Shown: piece after piece, positions 24,101-27,315 of the stretch
Layout: each line of letters starts with the position of its first letter
How positions within the stretch are numbered: position 1 is the first letter of the stretch
Notes under the pieces: model-generated
Databases searched by the model: none
Seen by the model: the letters and a program-made list of their open reading frames with translations, nothing else
What the model was told of the DNA's origin: nothing
Origin: JBFFXF01 sp041569895
Lineage (GTDB): Bacteria > Planctomycetota > UBA8108 > JACQVS01
DNA length: 27,315 bases
NCBI GenBank assembly: GCA_041569895.1
Contig: JBFFXF010000084.1
Span: 1 to 27,315 of the forward strand
Direction: 5' to 3'
Made by a program: the position numbers and the translations under genes

Positions 24101-25014
24101 GACCGGCACAGGGCTACGCGCTGCACTTCCAGGGTCGCAAGCCGCGTTTCTCCGTCCGGGCCGACTCGAAGCTCGCCAGCGCCGTCGCCGCCGAGGCGAT
24201 CGGCGAGGACTGGGCGCACCTCGTCGGCGTGCTGACTCCCGAGAAGGAAGTGCGCATCTATGTCGACGGCAAGCTCGCCGGGTCCGCCCGCGCTCCGTCG
24301 CTGATCACCAGTGATCCGGCGCAGGCGCTCGAGATCGGCGCGGACGACGCCGGCTCGGTGGGGGACTATCGCGCGCCGGCGCTCTTCGCCGGGACCATCG
24401 ACGAGGTGCGCGTCTATCACGGCACGCTCACCGACGACGAGATCCGACAGCGCTCGTCCGATCTCGGACGCGCGCCGGCCCGCGGGGCGAAGCTCGTCCT
24501 GTCGTGCTCGTTCGATTCAGGCGACGGCGCGGACAGCTCCGGGAATGGCAATCACGGCAGGGCGACCGGTGTCACCGTCACCAAGGGCAAGCTCGGGAAC
24601 GCACTCAAGTTTCGCGGCCGCGCCAACCGCGCCGGCGGATCATTCGTCCGCCATCACTGGACGAAGGACGTGCCGATCCTGGTGCGCGCGATCGTCCTCG
24701 CCGGCGACACGCTCTTCATCGCGGGTCCGCCGGACGTCATCGACGAGGAGTCGACGTTCAAGAAGCTGATCGAGGCGGACACCACGGTCAGCCCGCGGCT
24801 CGTCGAGCAGGACGCCGCGCTCCGCGGCGAGAAGGGCTCGCTCCTCCTGGCGATCGACGCCACGGGCGGCGAGACACGCGGCCGTGTCGAGCTGCCCTCG
24901 GTTCCGGTCTGGGATGGCCTGGCCGCGGCCAACGGCCGGCTGTATCTCGCGACGGGGGATGGCCGGGTGGTGTGTCTGGCGGGGAAAGGCGATGGGGCGA
25001 CGGGGGAACGGTGA
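21127..25014 (+). CDS. Exported methyltransferase-like / PQQ propeller / LamG fusion protein
   Basis: 1295 residues; the ATG at 21127 follows GAGAGG (21115-21120) by 6 nt. A signal peptide covers about residues 1-29. Residues about 33-140 look like a class I SAM methyltransferase core: VHLGCGDGE (48-56, motif I), HGLDRD (Asp73, end of strand 2) and ILRVLAPGGVAYT. From about 150 to 590 and 620 to 950 run PQQ-type (YWTD/quinoprotein-like) propeller repeats, e.g. VVCLDAGTGDERW and LHALDADSGNAVWSH. At about 964-1157 a LamG/concanavalin-type module is inserted (VVEAWVKL, VRIYVDGKLAGS, GTIDEVRVYHG, DSSGNGNHG), after which the propeller resumes to the C-terminus. It probably acts in the periplasm or at the surface, perhaps binding glycans. 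No PQQ ligand or heme CxxCH motif is seen, so redox activity is not implied. Similar multi-domain proteins occur in Planctomycetota. Confidence 0.85.
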   Translation: MIYRRAFSFALIVALTAVAALRSGEDASARDRAAEILAATGVRGGFIVHLGCGDGELTAALRANDGYLVHGLDRDAGDVRAARRRLAGRDDHGEVSVDRLRGSTLPYVDGLVNLVVAEEPGDVSMDEILRVLAPGGVAYTRRGDSWKKTVKPRPGNIDDWTHYLHDATGNAVASDTVVGPPRHLQWLGTPRWSRHHDRMASMSALVSDRGRLYLIMDEGSRVSIQLPPKWRLIARDAFNGVILWKREIPTWHSHLWPLKSGPTQLARRLVAVDGTVYMTLGLEAPLVALDGDTGETIRTYDESKSTEEILLAGDSLFLLVNRGESELSRYVPKLNVGDQQRVANEFLWNEKERFIVSFEAATGRRRWERKERVVPLTLCSDGESVYFHDGDKVVCLDAGTGDERWSSEPASRRRNVTMNFGPRLVVYGDVVLFAGGDGVMRSLSAESGKELWSATRGRSGYQSPEDLLVVGGLVWSAPTTSTRDTGVFTGRDVRTGEVKAEFPPDVETYWFHHRCHIAKATDRFILPSRTGIEFVDFREKRWEIHHWVRGGCLYGVLPANGLLYAPPHNCACYPEAKLFGFNALAPASASRASDAVAVTEAERLERGPAFAANVQGEGREGDWPTYRRDAARSGRTTTAVPAELESRWAARLGGRLSSIVVADGRLYVARVDAHTLHALDADSGNAVWSHVAGGRIDSPPTVWEGRVLFGSADGRVTCLRASDGELIWRFLAAPRDLRLMAFEQLESVWPVHGSVLVDDGKAFFVAGRSNFLDGGLRFYKLDARTGKVLGTSNVDERDPESGENIQARLQILNMTAGLADILSTDGQFIYMRSQRFDSSGRRLELGPHSGQPSEQGSVQAGEGKHIFAPMGFLDDTWFHRAYWVYGRSYAGGHSGYYQAGKFAPSGRILVFDDDNVYGFARKPQYYRWTTTLEHHLFSTSKEPPSAREIRRGGPSMVRVGKSESLDPTGKPIVVEAWVKLDRGGGVVLARGGPAQGYALHFQGRKPRFSVRADSKLASAVAAEAIGEDWAHLVGVLTPEKEVRIYVDGKLAGSARAPSLITSDPAQALEIGADDAGSVGDYRAPALFAGTIDEVRVYHGTLTDDEIRQRSSDLGRAPARGAKLVLSCSFDSGDGADSSGNGNHGRATGVTVTKGKLGNALKFRGRANRAGGSFVRHHWTKDVPILVRAIVLAGDTLFIAGPPDVIDEESTFKKLIEADTTVSPRLVEQDAALRGEKGSLLLAIDATGGETRGRVELPSVPVWDGLAAANGRLYLATGDGRVVCLAGKGDGATGER

Positions 25015-25023
25015 TTCGGTTTC

Positions 25024-25071
25024 GTCCTCGTTCCCGTCCCCGTTCCCGTTCCCGTTCCCGTTCCCGTGCCC
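25024..25071 (+). repeat. Eight-unit GTTCCC hexamer array
   Basis: Units are GTCCTC, GTTCCC, GTCCCC, GTTCCC four times and GTGCCC, beginning 9 nt after the stop of the large PQQ gene. The minus strand has seven consecutive G3 tracts with 3-nt loops, the strongest G-quadruplex pattern in the window. The end of the coding sequence (GGGGAACGG, 25003-25010) can also pair with the start of the array. Confidence 0.9.
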
Positions 25072-25145
25072 GAAATCCCTCGTCGTCATTCGCGTTCTCG
25101 ACGTCGGGGCCGGGGCTGTCGGGGTTCGAGGTCGAGACTGACGTC

Positions 25146-25262
25146 GAGTCCGATACCGATACCGATACCGATACCGATTCCGACTCCGATGACCGACTCC
25201 GATTTCCGATTTCCGATTTCCGAGATCCGATTTCCGAGATCCGAGACAGAGATCCGAGATCA
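25146..25262 (+). repeat. GATACC/GACTCC hexamer array grading into GATTTCC heptamers
   Basis: GAGTCC, then four perfect GATACC units (25152-25175), GATTCC, GACTCC, GATGACC, GACTCC, followed by 7-nt units GATTTCC (x3), GAGATCC, GATTTCC, GAGATCC and decaying copies to 25262. Positions 25181-25202 are the exact reverse complement of 7366-7387. Array and neighbour at 25024 fill the spacer between two convergent PQQ genes. Confidence 0.9.
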
Positions 25263-25288
25263 GCGATCGATCACACAGGCGGCGCGCA

Positions 25289-26551
25289 TCATTTCTCCGG
25301 CGCCACGCGCACGCATCGCAGCAGTCCGCGCGAGTTGCGTGCCAGGAGCAGGCCGTCTGCGAGCGCCGGGGGGCTCCAGCAGCGGCCGTCGAGGATTCGG
25401 GCGCGGGCCAGTTCGCGGAGCTCCTCGGGGTCGGGGCGTGCGACGATCAGCTCGCCGCGGCCGTCGAGGATGACGAGCGCGTCGCCGGCGATCATCACCG
25501 AGCCCGCCGCGATGCCCTCGCGGCGCCAGCGCAGTTTTCCGGTGGCGAGGTCGACGCACCGCAGAGTCGCTCGCCGTCCGTAGTGGCCGCTGAAGCCGTA
25601 GACCTGCTCGCCGACCACGACGGGCGGCGCCATGTGCGTGCTCAGTGAGCGCTCCTTCCAGCGCACGGTGACGCCATCGCCCGACGGCGTCGGCTCGAGG
25701 CACTCGGCGCCCTGATCGTAGCTCGTGATCAGGATGCGGTTCCGCCAGACGATCGGGTCGGCGTTGTTGTTGTCGTAGCCGGTGCGGAAGGGCCTGCGCC
25801 AGAGGGCGGCGCCGCTTGCCGGATTGACGGCGACGAGCGCCTTCGCGGCGAAGATCAGCACTGTCGGGTCGGCGCCCGCCGTCGCGGCGCTCGCGGTCGA
25901 TGCGTCGAGAACGACCGGGCTCGCGTAGCCGGCCTTGTCCGTGCCGCTGAGCCAGAGTGTCTTACCCGTGCGCCGGTCGAGCGCGGCGCCCGCCGTGCCG
26001 ACGTTGAGCAGCACGCGGTCACCGAGGATCAGCGGCGAGCCCGCGAACCCCCAGTCGTTCGGCTTGACCTTCCCCTCGCGCTCCAGGTCACGACGCCAGA
26101 CGACCTCGCCCGAGCGCGCGTCGAGACAGAGCACCAGGCCCCACTTGTTGATGGTGTAGACGCGGCCGTCGTCGACGGTCGGCGTCGCGCCCGGTCCTCC
26201 CTCGTGAAGGTCGTCGCCGAGTTTCGCCGCGTCCCGGCGCGCCCACAGCTCGCGGCCGGTGCTCGCGTCGAGGCACCAGACGACATCCTTGCCGTCGACG
26301 TGCCCCATGGTGTACGCGCGGCCATCGACGACCGAGATCGAGGAGAACCCGATGCCGACCTGGGCCTCCCAGACGAGCGCCGGCTTGCCGTCCGGCCACG
26401 TCTCCGGCCGCACCGACTCGCCCGACACGCCGTTGCGCTTCGGTCCGCGCCACTGGGGCCAGTCCTCCGCGATGAGTCCGGCGGAACACAGGAAGGAGAA
26501 GACGACGAGCGGAGCGAGGACGGCGTCGCGCGATCGGGCGGAGTGTGTCAT
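25289..26551 (-). CDS. Exported PQQ-type beta-propeller protein
   Basis: 420 residues from the ATG at 26551; an in-frame GTG at 26563 has no better ribosome binding site. A signal peptide (about residues 9-28, ending CSAGLIAEDW) precedes the mature start DWPQWRGPKRNGVS, the standard opening of the planctomycete PQQ-like (outer-membrane-assembly-BamB-like) propeller family. Six or so blades follow, with the repeated core of the type VVWCLDASTGRELWARR, LVLCLDARSGEVVWRRD, ALDRRTGKTLWLS, LVAVNPASGAALWRR and LRCVDLATGKLRWRRE. No dehydrogenase catalytic residues are apparent, so it is likely a structural or binding propeller; a carbohydrate or protein partner is possible. It is convergent with the larger PQQ gene and divergent from the aconitase gene. 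Confidence 0.88.
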   Translation of the reverse strand: MTHSARSRDAVLAPLVVFSFLCSAGLIAEDWPQWRGPKRNGVSGESVRPETWPDGKPALVWEAQVGIGFSSISVVDGRAYTMGHVDGKDVVWCLDASTGRELWARRDAAKLGDDLHEGGPGATPTVDDGRVYTINKWGLVLCLDARSGEVVWRRDLEREGKVKPNDWGFAGSPLILGDRVLLNVGTAGAALDRRTGKTLWLSGTDKAGYASPVVLDASTASAATAGADPTVLIFAAKALVAVNPASGAALWRRPFRTGYDNNNADPIVWRNRILITSYDQGAECLEPTPSGDGVTVRWKERSLSTHMAPPVVVGEQVYGFSGHYGRRATLRCVDLATGKLRWRREGIAAGSVMIAGDALVILDGRGELIVARPDPEELRELARARILDGRCWSPPALADGLLLARNSRGLLRCVRVAPEK

Positions 26552-26637
26552 CGGAGTTCTCACTGGCAGAATCGTGCCGGCCTATGCATTCACCAGACGG
26601 TGGTCAGATCGGGAACGCCGTGCGCCCGAGCACCGCG

Positions 26638-26643
26638 ATTATA
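26638..26643 (-). promoter_or_regulatory. Candidate -10 box for the small PQQ gene
   Basis: A perfect TATAAT on the minus strand, about 87 nt before the ATG at 26551. The hexamer at the -35 distance (GGGCGC) does not match, so a different sigma factor or an activator would be needed. Confidence 0.4.
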
Positions 26644-26687
26644 GCCCAACGTTCCGGGGGGCGCCCGGCGCTTCGCGTCGCCTCCGT

Positions 26688-26716
26688 TTGCGTTGTCGCG
26701 CGACGTCGCATATAAT
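26688..26716 (+). promoter_or_regulatory. Sigma70-type promoter for the aconitase gene
   Basis: TTGCGT (26688-26693), a 17-nt spacer and a perfect TATAAT (26711-26716). Transcription would begin near 26723, giving a leader of about 92 nt before the ATG at 26815. It is the best promoter match in the window. Confidence 0.7.
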
Positions 26717-26753
26717 CCCACCCTCGAATCGTGCGAGTCGCCGGCCCGACGGT

Positions 26754-26788
26754 CTCGCGATAGCGTCGCGAGGCAATGGCGTCGCGAG
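26754..26788 (+). promoter_or_regulatory. Hairpin with a duplicated arm in the aconitase leader
   Basis: CTCGCGA (26754-26760) pairs perfectly with TCGCGAG at 26766-26772 (5-nt loop) and equally with a second TCGCGAG at 26782-26788. The two pairings exclude each other. A short upstream frame (ATG 26776, seven codons, stop at 26799) overlaps the second arm. Confidence 0.35.
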
Positions 26789-26814
26789 CGGCGACATGAC
26801 CGAGGATCGCCCCC

Positions 26815-27315
26815 ATGAACAACGGACGTCAAGTCACCTCCCGTCTCGACCCCACCGCCGTCGCCGAGGCCTACGAGAAGTTTCCGGAACGCGTCGAGAT
26901 CGGCCGCCAGCGTCTCGGCAGGCCGCTGACGCTCTCCGAGAAGATCCTCTTCGCCCATCTCGACGACCCGTCGGGCCAGGCCTGGGAACGCGGCAAGAGC
27001 TATCTCGACCTGAGGCCGGACCGCGTCGCCATGCAGGACGCCACGGCTCAGATGGCGATCCTCCAGTTCATGCTCGCCGGCCGCGCCTCGACGGCGGTCC
27101 CGGCGACGGTCCACTGCGACCACCTGATCCAGGCGCGCGTCGGCGCCGCGGCCGACCTCGAGCAGGCGCGCAAGACGAACGACGAGGTGTTCACCTTCCT
27201 GCGCACTGCCAGCGCCAAGTACGGCGTCGGGTTCTGGCAGCCGGGCTCCGGGATCATCCACCAGGTAATCCTCGAGAACTACGCGTTCCCCGGCGGGATG
27301 ATGATCGGCACCGAC
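26815..27315 (+). CDS. acn: Aconitate hydratase, mitochondrial (ACO2)-like type, N-terminal 167 residues
   Basis: Aconitase interconverts citrate and isocitrate in the TCA cycle with a [4Fe-4S] cluster. The ATG at 26815 has GAGG (26802-26805) about 9 nt upstream. The open frame reaches the window edge after 167 codons. Segments such as LRPDRVAMQDATAQMAILQF, VHCDHLIQARVG, GFWQPGSGIIHQVILENY and FPGGMMIGTD match the mitochondrial ACO2 family closely, in word order and wording, and differ from the IRP1/AcnA and AcnB types. Cluster-binding cysteines lie in the missing C-terminal part. The promoter at 26688-26716 drives it. In bacteria the ACO2-like type is scattered across several phyla. Confidence 0.93.
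   Translation, partial: MNNGRQVTSRLDPTAVAEAYEKFPERVEIGRQRLGRPLTLSEKILFAHLDDPSGQAWERGKSYLDLRPDRVAMQDATAQMAILQFMLAGRASTAVPATVHCDHLIQARVGAAADLEQARKTNDEVFTFLRTASAKYGVGFWQPGSGIIHQVILENYAFPGGMMIGTD

Noticed and set aside
21103..24420. 1105-codon open frame on the minus strand opposite the large PQQ gene
   Set aside because: Same composition artefact; the plus frame has a signal peptide, ribosome binding site and recognisable domains.
25024..25262. CRISPR array
   Set aside because: The repeat units are 6-7 nt with no spacers and there are no cas genes nearby; it is a tandem simple repeat.

Overview
The window is a very GC-rich (well above 65% by eye), densely coded stretch of bacterial chromosome. 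The gene content points to Planctomycetota as the most likely source: a giant Ser/Thr kinase with a WD40 ectodomain, a Tat-exported Gfo/Idh/MocA oxidoreductase, a Cys-type sulfatase, a DxDxDG (FG-GAP/VCBS-like) secreted protein, two exported PQQ-type beta-propeller proteins (one fused to a methyltransferase-like domain and a LamG/concanavalin module), and an NhaC antiporter with its own export signal. This is inferred from gene families only; there is no rRNA or other phylogenetic marker here apart from fragments of adk and aconitase.

Layout. 1-171 (-) is the N-terminal part of adenylate kinase, cut by the window edge. 567-1946 (+) is a Tat-exported, polysaccharide-deacetylase-like protein convergent with an NhaC-family antiporter (1960-3885, -). 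A likely operon on + follows: membrane-anchored DUF4384-like protein (3939-4670), S9 peptidase (4667-6565, overlapping by ATGA), CPBP membrane protease (6592-7311), then a short Ppx/GppA phosphatase (7521-8492) and a DUF4388 protein (8703-9218). On - there is a two-gene unit: a 2.2-thousand-residue kinase/WD40/TPR/malectin receptor (11093-17797) followed 45 nt later by a sulfatase lipoprotein (9509-11047). Then come a secreted DxDxDG-repeat protein (17994-19286, +), a Tat-exported oxidoreductase (19526-20851, -), a 1295-residue methyltransferase-like/PQQ/LamG protein (21127-25014, +), a smaller PQQ propeller (25289-26551, -), and the start of a mitochondrial-type (ACO2-like) aconitase (26815 to the edge, +) with a good sigma70-type promoter.

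Functionally, the sulfatase, the deacetylase-like protein, the malectin ectodomain and the LamG and PQQ proteins fit a cell that senses and processes (possibly sulfated) glycans outside the cytoplasm; this is inference from context.

The most unusual signal is between the genes. Six gene boundaries carry imperfect arrays of a hexamer with consensus GNNNCC (or its complement). Four of them (4626-4661, 9231-9260, 20911-20972, 25024-25071) make textbook G-quadruplex patterns (G3 tracts separated by 3-nt loops). At 20911-20972 the two orientations sit back to back between divergent genes. Arrays at 7351-7442 and 25146-25262, 18 kb apart, share an exact 22-nt inverted match. A second element, two AAGGAAGGCAGGAA-like copies 17 nt apart plus an inverted copy about 130-165 nt further on, occurs in two different convergent spacers (9306-9454 and 19324-19499). 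I found no tRNA, rRNA, CRISPR array, insertion sequence or phage gene.
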